A DNA stretch of 64,000 nucleotides from Dastarcus helophoroides. Its lineage: Eukaryota; Arthropoda; Insecta; Coleoptera; Bothrideridae. Positions 11,720 to 22,069 of this stretch are shown here, one piece after another; the stretch's first letter is position 1; every line of letters begins with the position of its first letter. The stretch is from positions 38,099,931 through 38,163,930 of the forward strand of contig CM053326.1 in the NCBI GenBank assembly GCA_028583605.1. The letters run 5' to 3'. Position numbers and translations under genes: made by a program. The notes beneath the pieces are model-generated. The model saw nothing but the letters and a program-made list of their open reading frames with translations, had not been told where the DNA came from and made no database searches.

Positions 11720-12240
11720 ACAGCGATTCGCCCAATTGATGACGAGAGTTTGACCGATTCTCTCGAAACACTAGAGCACAGGCGGATGCTTGGTGACTTG
11801 TCTTTTTTCTACTTCCTAAGTAATACTTTCTAAGTAGTATCATGGAAGATGCTAGCAGGAACTAATAGTATTGATCCCCCCAAGGGCAAGATTCTTGAGG
11901 CAGACAAGACAGTCGGAGACAGCAAATTCCTGTGCAGTCCAGCTTGACACAGTGAGGACTCTTCTGCCTACGGAGACTTTTTTTACATAGAACTTCCAAG
12001 CTATGGAACTGCTGCGGTTCAGCTTGACACACAGGGTCTCTGTCTACCGGGACTCTTTTTCTATCGAATTTCCAAGATATGGAACTCGTTACCGAAAGGA
12101 TTTTCCCCAAAAATAACAACCTATCCTTGTTTAAGAAGGCGGTTCATCGCCATCTATCCTTGTTTCCGCATCCTACTCGCAGTGCTTTGAAAGCATAATG
12201 GCGTTACCCTTTGCGAGTGGATTAAACTTAAAAAAAATAT
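11720..12240 (+). mobile_element. LINE 3' fragment, same family as 60.4-63.65 kb
   Basis: From about 11720 the forward strand reads SLTDSLETLEHRRMLGDLSF, matching the C-terminal end of the minus-strand LINE frame ending at 60651 (SLTDSLETLEHRRMVGDS). The 3' untranslated region also matches: ATCGCCATCTATCCTTGTTT and CTTTGCGAGTGGA occur in both, here ending near 12232 in an A-rich run. The copy is 5'-truncated as usual for target-primed reverse transcription. It is frameshifted. It also holds an 80-bp internal tandem duplication (11941-12020 and 12021-12096) that the 60.6 kb copy lacks. Confidence 0.8.
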
Positions 12241-13863
12241 TTGTGCAATCTATCTTCTGTATGCTTGTCATATGGTTTATGAATAGATTTAAAACTAAGA
12301 CCAATACTGGTGGTGGAATATCCTGCAAAGAACCAGAAAACTAATTCTACAGAAACCTGGGGGGTTCGACACCCGGATTCCCTGCAGAAGATACTGATAA
12401 CATATGACTGAATATTGGAATTATTGTGAAAGTAGGAGGATTCTTATCTATAACGACACTTAAGCAATGTGTTAAGATCTTCCTAATTAACTGCAGAATA
12501 GTTTGATTGGATGAGGCTCACCGGAGGACTGGTAGGAAACGTAAAAACAGACCTTTTATCCAAGAGAGGAGCAGAATTTTCTTTTGTAGGACCAGAACTT
12601 ACTTGTTCATTTCTCTAGAAAAATATCCAGAGACTAACGTATATGTAGAGTTTCAAAATTATAGCATAGTCGTCATAAACAAAAATAAAAAAAGTTGAAT
12701 AAATAAATAGTAATTAGAGACGCATGATAGAAGAAAAAAAAACGTCAACGTATTTTTTCGGAGAGTTTCCAATTGATTATTTAAAAAGCAGAATGATCAT
12801 GTCCAGTCTAACTCTGTATCTTGAAAAAAATTGAATTGACTTGTTTCCTGATGAAATTCTTTTCTTCTGTTAACCTGCGACCTGTGATCATCCCTAAACA
12901 ACAAAGGAAATCCTACATATATGTGCGACGTTTATGCATGATAATGTTTTAACCACCGATCTACATAAAAGCTTCTAAATAAGATAGTTTAGAACTGAAA
13001 AGATTACATGCCAAAACCCCAAGATCTAAATTTAAAAAAAAATAAATCGAAGTAGTTTCTGAGATGATTCTAATGCACGATGAAAGTGAGATACCCTGTA
13101 GAACCACAGTAAATAAAGTATAACAGTTATTACCTATGCGATTAAGACTTCAATGTACTTAAATTATTTGCTTATTACAAGCATAAAACAATTCCCATGA
13201 TTACTCCCCTACATCATACCAGACTCGAGTTCTTATGCAATAGGCGGTATTTGTGATCAAAGGTGTACTTCTGTCTTACAGTTGAGTGAATCTTAACGTG
13301 TTCAGCGCTAATTTTTCAAGAGATTCACATGTCAAGAAAATGCGAAATCTTAATACATATCATAAAATAATTTACATAATCTCCTGCAACCATCATTTAC
13401 CTAAAAAATTTAATTATAATAACCATCAACTACTCAAGACCGTTCTCTAAATGATGCCAAGTATTAAAATCATATGTGTACAGAATAAAATTCCGGGGCC
13501 CGCTAAACGGCCCGAATAATCGACTAAAATTAATTGTAATTCGCCCCAGAACATTTAGGGATAATGTAAATATAAGCGGTTGCAATTTTTATTTAAATTA
13601 ACCTAAAAAACGCTTTAAAACCACTAAGCGTTTGTCAGTCTTTAACCGTAATTTCGATCAAATTAAAATTCTTCCGGCACTCTAACACCAGTGGCGATAT
13701 ATCAGCACAGAGCATATTGTGTCTGACGTGCACAAACAAATTTCCAGAAAGGTGTTAATGTTTAAAGAAAGAAAGACCTTGCTGTTATATTCATTGTCTG
13801 TAAAAATTTAAACGCTTCATGCATAGAATTTTAAGAAAATTAATGTTTTCAAAGGATAAACTA
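12241..13863. other. Unassigned interval
   Basis: AT-rich. No domain-bearing frame, tandem repeat or transposon terminus was recognised. A GC-richer spot at about 13490-13560 (GGGGCCCGCTAAACGGCCCG) stands out but has no interpretation. Confidence 0.3.
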
Positions 13864-14970
13864 AATAATCCCTATAGACTTTTTCCTCACGGACTCACAT
13901 TTAAACTTTCGATTAATATTTTTTTCAATAAAATGGGTTCAATTTAGTTTGTAAATTATTCGACATAAATTGCTGACATAAATTTAGATTTTGTTTGGGG
14001 AAAACTACTACTATATACTGTCTTCTTAAAATAACTTCGTTATACTCAAAATTTAGATTTTACGCCAAAATTTTTAAAATTGTTTTTTCCAACATTGTTT
14101 CTTTGCAATTTTTTCTTTAAATTTTATGTTAAGGCTTTAAACTTGCAAATTTCTGAATATTTTTATTACGCTTGGAGTTTTTTTAATTTTTTTATTGTAC
14201 TTATCAGTTTATGCTTCGGAATTATACGGCCTTCTAAAATTCCAACTTTAAAAACGATTCGATTAAATCGTCTTTGATAAATGTCGAGTTTTCTAAAAGT
14301 TCTTAGTTTAAAATGTTTAAATAAATTTTGAGTAACTTTTATACTTTTATAAAAATTTCACTTTTGTTATCAAGAAGTTCTGATTTTAACCTCAAGATAT
14401 GGACACCATGAAATTGAGAAATAGAATAATCCCTACAGAGTTAACATTTAAATTTTTGATTATTATTTTTTTACTTAAAATTTAGTTTGTAAATTTTTCG
14501 ACATAAATTACAGACATAAATTTAGATTTTGTTTAAGGAAAACTACTGCTATACACTGCCTTCTTAAAATAACTTCGTTATACTCAAAATTTAGATTTTA
14601 CACCGAAATTTTTAAAATTGTTTTTTCCAACATTGTTTCTTTGCAATTTTGTCTTCAACTTTTATGTTAAGGCTTTAAACTTGCCAATTTCTGAATATTT
14701 TTATTATGCTTCGAGTTTTTTTAAATTTTTTTGTTGTACTTATCAGTTTATGCTTCAGAATTATACGGCCTTCTAAAATTCCAAATTTAAAACGATTCGA
14801 TTAAATCGTCTTTGATAAATGTCGAGTTTTCAAAAAATTCTTAGTTTCAAATTTTTAAATAAATTTTGAGTAACTTTTCTATAATACTTTTATAAAAATT
14901 TCACTTTTATAATCAAGAAGTTCTGATTTTAACCTCAAGATATGGACACGATTAAATTGAGAAATAGAAT
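13864..14970. repeat. Tandem dimer, unit about 550-560 bp
   Basis: Two consecutive copies (about 13864-14424 and 14425-14970) align almost throughout. Shared anchors include AATAATCCCTA at each start, AAAACTACT.CTATA.ACTG, CTTCGTTATACTCAAAATTT, GCTTTAAACTTGC, TTATACGGCCTTCTAAAATT, CGATTCGATTAAATCG and GATTTTAACCTCAAGATATG. Non-coding: the 65-codon frame in copy 1 is broken in copy 2. The palindrome CGATTCGATTAAATCG is retained in both. Confidence 0.9.
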
Positions 14971-15690
14971 AGAGTAACTCAATTATAAGTTGAGGTAATT
15001 TTTTTTTTATATTTTAAATATCAAGAAAGAAAAAGCGTAATTTTTGAATTTATTATAAGCGAAGGCACAAACGTAAATATTTATTTAAATTTGAAAAAAA
15101 AATATATTGACAAAAAATTGGTTTATTTTACACAAATAATGAAAAACAAAAATCAAAATATAATGGACTTGCATTAGACGTGGATAAAAAATAAAAAATG
15201 AATATCATTAGGTAACATAAAGATGTAAATAGTCTGAATTCGCATTTTCAAATTTTTTCTTTCCCTAAAATTTTAATTGTAAAACAAATTTTATAAAAAT
15301 TTTGTGTCACGATTTTAAAATATTTTTTTTTTCAGTATTCTAATTATTTTTAATAAAAGAGGGTTTTCAAAATCTCGACTATAAATTCAAAATCTTTAAA
15401 ATGTCGATATTTTGCTCGAAATTTAGAGAAAACTTATTGCATAAATTCAAGTATTTTTGAATTTTTAAATCCAGTTTCAAAATTTCGAATATTGGGAACC
15501 TGTGTGACTGTGTGATTGCACGCTTTTTAGGATACTAGTTACACAAGTGGGACAAAGTAACTTTCAAGTGCGGTTTCTAGTGAGAACTCCCAACTCTATT
15601 CTACTGTAGCGTTCGATCCTAAATTTTAAGAAGTAGTCAGCTTAAAATTAAATTTAAATCGTACTTTTTGTTGATAACATCAGTGGACGA
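14971..15690. other. Unassigned AT-rich interval
   Basis: Low-complexity A/T runs to about 15480, then a less biased stretch (15490-15690) that could hold the promoter or a 5' untranslated region of the candidate gene starting at 15699. No TATA box or initiator could be assigned with confidence. Confidence 0.3.
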
Positions 15691-15698
15691 CATTTCAG

Positions 15699-16073
15699 AT
15701 GTCCATACCTACCGCTATCGAACGTAAGTTTGCAATCTGTAGTAGATATATTCTTTCTAAGACAATGAAATAATATCAATTTGTTATCTTTTCAGCCATA
15801 AGTCCATCTAAAAACAAGCAAAAGCAAAAATCTCATTGTAAATTAGATAGAAGCCAAAGATATAATTCCGCATGTTGGAATCCGAAAGTTGGTGAGCGGA
15901 CACGTCCATCACAGGTACCGACTAAGAAATATTTAAATAAAAGACGATCGGTCTACTATTTGCATACCGACTTTGTGCAAGAGCGGTGGAACTTCAACGT
16001 CAACCACCCAAAATCTCCCACGTCGAAAACCCTCTGCGATCTTAACATGCAAATGAAGGCGACCCATCAATGA
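15699..16073 (+). CDS. Candidate small two-exon gene, unknown function
   Basis: Exon 1 would run from ATG at 15699 to 15723, the intron 15724-15795 (72 bp, starting GTAAGT and ending TTTTCAG), and exon 2 15796-16073 with stop TGA. Joining at these sites keeps one open frame of about 100 codons: MSIPTAIE, then PISPSKNKQKQKSHC and onward to NMQMKATHQ. An in-frame stop lies a few codons before the ATG, and the exon 2 frame is closed just upstream inside the intron, so splicing is needed to give it a start. Codon use is more varied than in the surrounding AT-rich DNA. The product is basic and hydrophilic, without signal peptide or known domain. The open frame plus consensus GT-AG signals make it credible. 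Without homology it could still be chance, or a relic of an unknown transposon. Confidence 0.4.
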
Positions 16074-17960
16074 GTCGAACATTGAAATGTCAGAGAAAAA
16101 CTTATGCTAGGACGGGGGTGACAACTTGACGAACATCGAAAATGGACGAAACACTTTTAAATTTCGATTTACACATTGGATAGGTCTGAATGTGATGTCC
16201 GCTGATGAATTTATGTGAGATAAAACGGGAGCGGATGCACAACAAAGGACGTTTTCCGTTCAGGCTGCTTTCGACAGTTTACGATGTCATGCATCGAGTT
16301 TCAAGAAAAATAAGCATTTCTGAGACGTGTTTGCAATTATTTAGTTCTAATAACTAGCTTCCTCCGGGATTTTGTCTGCCTAAGGTCCAATAATATTTCA
16401 AAATAAAATAATTTCTCCTTCGATTTTAACAGAATAAAAAAAAGATTTGCACTTGTTATTCTGGCACCCGCCAGAATTGTAGGTGGCTCGCAATATTGTA
16501 TTAGCCATAAACATTGCGGGTTAGTTTCTCATTTATATGTGTTATAATCTCAAGTTAAATTGTTAGCACTTGGGAGTTGAGTTCTTAGAAGTAAAATGTT
16601 TAATTTTTCTTAAATGTAAATACCCCAAAATATACATCTAAAAATACTCTACGTTTTAGTAAAAGTTTTATTAAAATCGATTCAGCAGTTTTCGAGATTA
16701 GCCCGGACAAAGAATCAGTCAACAGACGGACACGCGCTTAAATTTTATCAATAGATGTTAAGGATAGCTTATTCCCAAATCTCGAAGATTTCTGTTGGAA
16801 TTTCGATATTATTATTCCAATAATTTCGACTTTATCTGGCGTTTAAAAAGCCTCCACGTTTCTGGTGTAAAATAAGAAAAAAGCTCTTTCCTGCAATGCT
16901 TCGCTTTTAATCCAAATTAAAGATTTAAAATTTCGATTTTAATTCAAATTTCCAGACTTCAGTTAAAATTTTCTGTCGAATTCTCCAAGTTACAGTTGAA
17001 TTTAAAAAAACTAGCAAATTCATAAGAACATATTTTTATTTTTCAATCAAAACTTTGAAGTTGTTTCGGAAAATTTTGCCCCTAAGATCGATAGTTTCAA
17101 TTTAAGCTAAAAATTTAAAGAATAACATATAATATGAACCGGAACTTGTTTTTAAAAATTTATTGGAACAAGACACATATGAAAGTTATTAATTATTTAC
17201 CTGATTTTGCTATGCATTTTTCTTAACGGATTGGGAGCTTTTTAATGCCATCATCATAAAAAGAAGGAAGGTGTGTTAGCAGTAGAGGATTTGATCCCGG
17301 GATCCCGACCACTTTTAAGTCCGGAAATTTTCGGGATTAAATTTTTGTGATCCAGGGATTGACATCCTTTAAACAAATGTAAAATATACTGTACAGTGCT
17401 CTAAATAAAATTATTTGCCTGTCTTAAGTTGTATTCTAAGTAAGTGCCATAAATTAACCCATCGAGGTTGCATGGTTGAGAAAAAACATTTTTTATTTTT
17501 AACTAAAAAATTTGGGATCGACGTGTTGTTATTTTTCATATCACATTTTGGTAATTCAAATTACAAAGTTTCTATTAACTTGGTTTTATTTATATTTAAT
17601 AGAAATGTAATTGGTTAAATTATTTTTAAATATCTTTTGTATTTTGATAGGGCGCTGGGGAGTTAATGAGAGTCATTGGTTTATATTAAGAGGGAATTTT
17701 AAGTTTAAGTTTATTTCAATAGCTAGTTACATACTTACAGGTTCTTTCAATTTATAAAACTTTAAAGAGATGTCGAAAAAGAATAACTTAGAAAAAGAAG
17801 AAAAGAGTGGAAAATGCATTGTTTTTTTTGTAATTTTGATTTCGTTGATTGCTGCCTAAATTTTAATTTGTTAATTAAAAAGCCGACTTCAAAGATTTAT
17901 GAACAAAGAAAAGTACATTCTCATCATCAGAACCTGAATAAATTCGTAATCGTTTTATTA
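16074..17960. other. Unassigned interval
   Basis: No supported gene. 16080-16330 is less AT-rich and could be 3' untranslated sequence of the preceding candidate. A segment near 16670-16740 (AGTCAACAGACGGACACGCGC) resembles 3' ends of retroposed repeats common in insects, but the match is from memory of their general style only. The palindromic GATCCCGGGATCCCG lies near 17293. Confidence 0.3.
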
Positions 17961-17964
17961 TTGT

Positions 17965-18459
17965 TTATTTTTTTTGTGTAAAGGTTGCTTTTTTTTCATT
18001 TGAATCTGTTTCCTGTTTCCTATTCTTCTTTTCTTTCTTCTTTTTATTTCTTGATATTTTTTTCTCTTTCCAACATTTCATCCACTCACTGCTGCTTACT
18101 GCATCGGGCGAGCAAATCTTACGCTTTTTCTGGTTGCCTTTTATTGGAAATTCAGACGGCCACACAATTACTGCTGCAAATGCTGGACTTATTGGTTGAA
18201 AGTTTTTCCTTCTTTTTTGCCATCGCTATTATCCAGGATTTAAGCAATACTTCTTCTTCCGCAGTCAATATGGTTGAAAGTCCCATTTTTCTCTGCAAGA
18301 GTATTTCAGTTTCATTTTATTTATAATTTTTGTGTGAGGATTTTTTTGTGGGGAGAATTTTCGACATGTTTCTCTCACTTTGGCACCTTTGGTTATTTCT
18401 TCTATTGTTTCTATAACGTCTTCCTCTTTGTATGTGAAAAAAGTTCTTTTCGGTGGCAC
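17965..18459 (-). pseudogene. pogo/Tigger- or Jerky-like transposase relic
   Basis: Reading the minus strand from 18459, the frame starts MPPKRTFFTYKEEDVIETIE and continues EITKGAKVRETCRKFS. This resembles the Psq-type helix-turn-helix at the start of pogo-superfamily transposases. After a frameshift another frame reads LTAEEEVLLKSWIIAMAKKK, which resembles the start of the second, CENP-B-type DNA-binding domain (usual form L..EEE..L..WI...AKKG). Further down, stops and a lysine-rich run end the similarity, and no DDE catalytic domain is seen. It is therefore a broken N-terminal fragment. A domesticated gene of this type is possible but unlikely given the frameshift. Confidence 0.5.
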
Positions 18460-19206
18460 AGTGTCTGTGAAAAAAGTATAAGTGGTAAATTATTGCAACA
18501 AATTCATGGCATAGATATCACCACTATTATACCACTGGTCAACGACTGGAACATTGTGAATTTTTGAAGAGTTTGTTATAATACTTTACTAGGGCATCAT
18601 AAGTGAACATAAATGTTAATACAAAAACTAAAAAAAATATTACAAAGCTTAGTCACCAGTTGTTGACCAAATGGAATATTAGTGGAAATCCATAGAATTT
18701 GTGCTCCATTGGTTTTCCAAAGACCATTATCGATTCAAATTAGTATTTTCTGAGAAAATAATATGCAATATTATTGACATATGTATTATGCATTTAACAC
18801 GAAAATAGTCCACAAAAATTGATGTAAACAAAGATTTAAAAGGATTAAAATAACTTAGCGTCGTACGCGTGCTTACTAGAATGGTGACCCAGAACAAAGT
18901 GAACGAATCACGTTTTGGAATAGCTAGTTTTAACCTGTGTAGATAGCTTTTAGTTATAATTATAATGGTTGATCGTAATACACTACAGCTACCTCTCGCA
19001 GAAAAATTTGCGAAAAATTGAAAAGAAGGTTAATATTTTTATCTGAAGTTTGAAATGGTGTACTACTGGTTTCTGGTGTGGGACTGGTTCACTCACCCTA
19101 CTTTTATTTACTGCCAATGAAATATACTTCAATTTTCAAAATTTTAATTTTTTCTTTTTTACGAAAATTTTGACTTTACGAAGGAATTAACTTTATGGCC
19201 TTATTG
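18460..19206. other. Unassigned interval
   Basis: AT-rich DNA without a recognised frame, repeat or RNA gene. Confidence 0.3.
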
Positions 19207-19518
19207 TCAAACTGACATGTTTTTATTAATAAAAGAATAATCACAAATGGGACATTTCTTTATAACAGCTGATTTATCTGCTAATGATGTCGACGCAATG
19301 TCGTGACTCTTCCTTAGATGAAATGAGAAGTGATCCTTTCGATTAAAGTTTTTTCCGCAAATGTCACATGTAAATTTAAAGTTGTTTGGTTTAGATATTA
19401 ACAAAGGGCCGGCTTCAGCTGAAGCTTTGTTCTTAGATGTCTTCTTAAATTATTGTTATTAATAAATGTAGACTTACAAGTCATACCCTGAAAATATTTG
19501 AGATCGTTTTGATCCATG
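19207..19518 (-). pseudogene. Broken C2H2 zinc-finger segment
   Basis: On the minus strand, from ATG at 19518, the frame reads GMTCKSTFINNNNLRRHLRT, a decayed finger that has lost one cysteine and its last histidine. It then meets a stop near 19400. From 19404 a second frame reads FTCDICGKNFNRKDHFSFHL followed by RKSH, a complete C-x2-C-x12-H-x4-H finger, and then KKCPICDYSFINKN, a finger cut by a stop. C2H2 fingers bind DNA or RNA. Here two stops, and the absence of a linker to further fingers, indicate a pseudogene or an exon fragment of a larger zinc-finger gene. Confidence 0.55.
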
Positions 19519-19570
19519 TTTATTTAGAGAAAAATTTTAAGAAAGTTAATGTTTATCTATATCGTCAATT

Positions 19571-20315
19571 ACCAGTGGCGGCTGGTCTTAAAGAACGCAA
19601 GAGCGCGCGCTCCTCGTCAAATGAGCGATCTATTCTTTTCTGTTTAATGTAAAACACTTGGATTTATCATATTTTTAAACACAATATAATGATATACTAA
19701 TTAACTAATAATATTTGTGACTGACTTGGAATAAAGTACTCAAACGTTTGATTCCATTATATTAACTATTATAAGGAAATTTAAATAAGTTGGTGCGCGC
19801 AGAATTATGCACCTAGCGTGGCTACCGTGCGATGCCTATCAACGGCCTCCACGGGATGCGGCGAAATAAACTACACAATACCACGTTAAAGCTAGCCCGG
19901 GGTACGCCGCTCCGCGCTTATGCGATATTGCCAAATGATGAGTACGAGTCAGAGTTTGGAGTGTGTATTTACGGTTTATGATGCTAAATGCGAAGGTGCT
20001 GGCTGATCTGATTGCGATTGCTAATTGTGCTGCTTACAGGCCTAACTGCCTTAGTATTGCTATTCACCAAGAGATAGCAGTACCCATTCTAGGGTCAAAT
20101 TATTAATTTGTAAATTTGGATTTAAACAATTTTGATGAGAAAGTAATAAATACATTATTTCTTTAAAAGGTCGTAGAGCCAAAATTTTTTTTTTGTGTTT
20201 TGTAGAGTTTAATTAGAACTTTGTAATAAAATATGTTTTATTTTCAAATGCAGTTTTTAAGAAAAAGTGATATAATTTTATTCCTATGAAAGCAAACAAT
20301 TTTAATTAAGTAACC
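19571..20315. mobile_element. Partial non-autonomous hAT-like element, one terminus visible
   Basis: CAGTGGCGGCTGGT at 19571 matches the termini of the complete element at 45009-48844 (AGTGGCGGCT). It is followed by a GC-rich subterminal stretch (AGAGCGCGCGCTCCTCG). Another GC-rich stretch lies at 19790-19930. No opposite terminus was found, so the extent is a guess. There is no coding frame. Confidence 0.4.
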
Positions 20316-20317
20316 CA

Positions 20318-21057
20318 GAGCCGTAACGACGTGCAACCGTACGGAGTACTTTAAAGGGGCTCAGAAATGTCGATAATGTTTTTTTTTGTACTCGATGAAA
20401 ATAATTTAGGGATGATCACCCAAAAATGTTTTGGAGGTTATAAGAATTAAATTTAATTCGTAAAAATACTATTAAATATCACACCTTTTGTATCACTTTT
20501 GTTGCTCTTAAATTTAAACCTTGCTACGGTACTGGAGTCACCTAAACTCTTAACTACTAATATTTTTGGATCTGCGCACCCCCTGTCAAAAAGTCGTCAG
20601 TCGCTACTGTCAGTTACTCGTATATTTCAAAACTCACAACATTTTTGTACAACACTTCACAAAAGATCGGAAGTTTAGACGGTTAAGTGAAAAAAAAAGT
20701 ACTTGGAAATATTGCCCTTTGCGCTGTTGGCGTACTTTTACGCCCGCTTTCACGCCTACCACTGGCATGCGCACAGTATGCAATGATCAAAAAGTCTTGG
20801 GTACTAGACGATCGTACAAAATTCGGTTGAGCTCAGGAAGTCACGTAATATCCCCACCTAACATGTCTAAGAGTATGCGCACACTCCCGACGGCCTCATG
20901 GAAGCATAATAGAAATTTCGGTTCATATTTGATTTACCTTTGTACAAAAGCTTGAAGATATTTTATTAAAATTGTATCTTTGAGATTGGAATTTTGTAGA
21001 GGTAGCACTTACAAAAGAAACGATGAGCAACTATATATTATGTAACAGTAGCGGTTT
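20318..21057. other. Unassigned interval with a possible hAT-like end
   Basis: CAGAGCCGTAACGACGTGC at about 20320 resembles hAT-type termini such as CAGGGCCGTAACC at 6290, but no partner end was found. The 129-codon frame at 20566-20955 shows no recognisable domain. Confidence 0.25.
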
Positions 21058-21175
21058 GAAATACAAATCTTGTCCCCTGAAACCAAAAAAGATTAAAAAA
21101 CACAACAGAGGTTGCTCTAACTCGTTTCGATAGCCTAGATATGATCTTCAAAGTGATACTGAGAGTAGCTGTTTA
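21058..21175. repeat. Single arm of palindromic repeat family P
   Basis: It begins GAAATACAAATCTTGTCCCC and follows the family order through AAAACACAACAGAGGTTGCTC to a TCGTTTCGATAGCC block, then ends near the position of the family's centre. Its hammerhead-like core on the minus strand is degraded (TTTGAAGA in place of CTCTGAAGA). Confidence 0.75.
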
Positions 21176-22069
21176 TTTATATAAATCGACGTTAGTGAGC
21201 GGCACGTCGATTATAGAGAAGGTAGTTGAAATTTAATAAATAAGGAACTTCAATAAAGCAATTCTGGGGCCGTTGTGAATGTTTTGAGAATAAACGAAAA
21301 TCTTTTTAAACTTTTACTCAATTTAATTGAACTCAGAAAGAGATATCCTAAAATTGCATGAAGTTTCAAGGGGAATTAATAATTAAAAACACCTTGAAGA
21401 TTTTTTATTTTTTTATGACCGAAGTTTAAGGTATTCTTTTCATTAGTGAACTATTTCTTTATAAATTCAAGTGATGTGGAAAGGTGCCTATGAAGCACAT
21501 AAATACATAAAGGTAAAATTGTTTTAATATATTTGAATTTTTAAGTTTAATTCTACAAATTTTGATAGCGACTCATCTAACGAAGACTCATTATTGGCAT
21601 TATTGAGATAATTCGAATTAAAAATGTTGCATTGCCAATATAAAATTTAGATAGTGTAACACATTTTTTAGTATGCAGTAACCCAAAGTAGACCAGATCA
21701 AATACTATATTGTTTACAAATAAAAAAGGTATAAAAACTAGAAATAACAATTCAATCTACAAATTATGACATTTTTATTTTTGATATTACAATTTGAAAA
21801 TTAAAAAAAAAAACACTAGTATATCATAGTTTTAAGATTTTACTTCTGTTGGCAGTTCCCATAACTGCCCAATTTTTTTTCGTGAGGTGGAGAAATTGGG
21901 AATTAAAAGTCGACATTTGAATATTCAAGTTAAAATTATTAATAAAAAACATAGAAGATTAAAAAAATATTTTTATTAAATTGAAAGTTCATTTGGGGAA
22001 AAATTTATAACGAATTAATTAAGTTAAGTAATTGTATCTGCCAATGTATCTGCATAAGGACTTTTGATT
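21176..22069. other. Unassigned AT-rich interval
   Basis: No gene, repeat unit or transposon end recognised between the family P arm and the hAT-like element that starts at 22078. Confidence 0.3.

Noticed and set aside
16201..16245. Hammerhead core CTGATGA near 16210
   Set aside because: The downstream sequence has no stem II followed by GAAA at the right distance.
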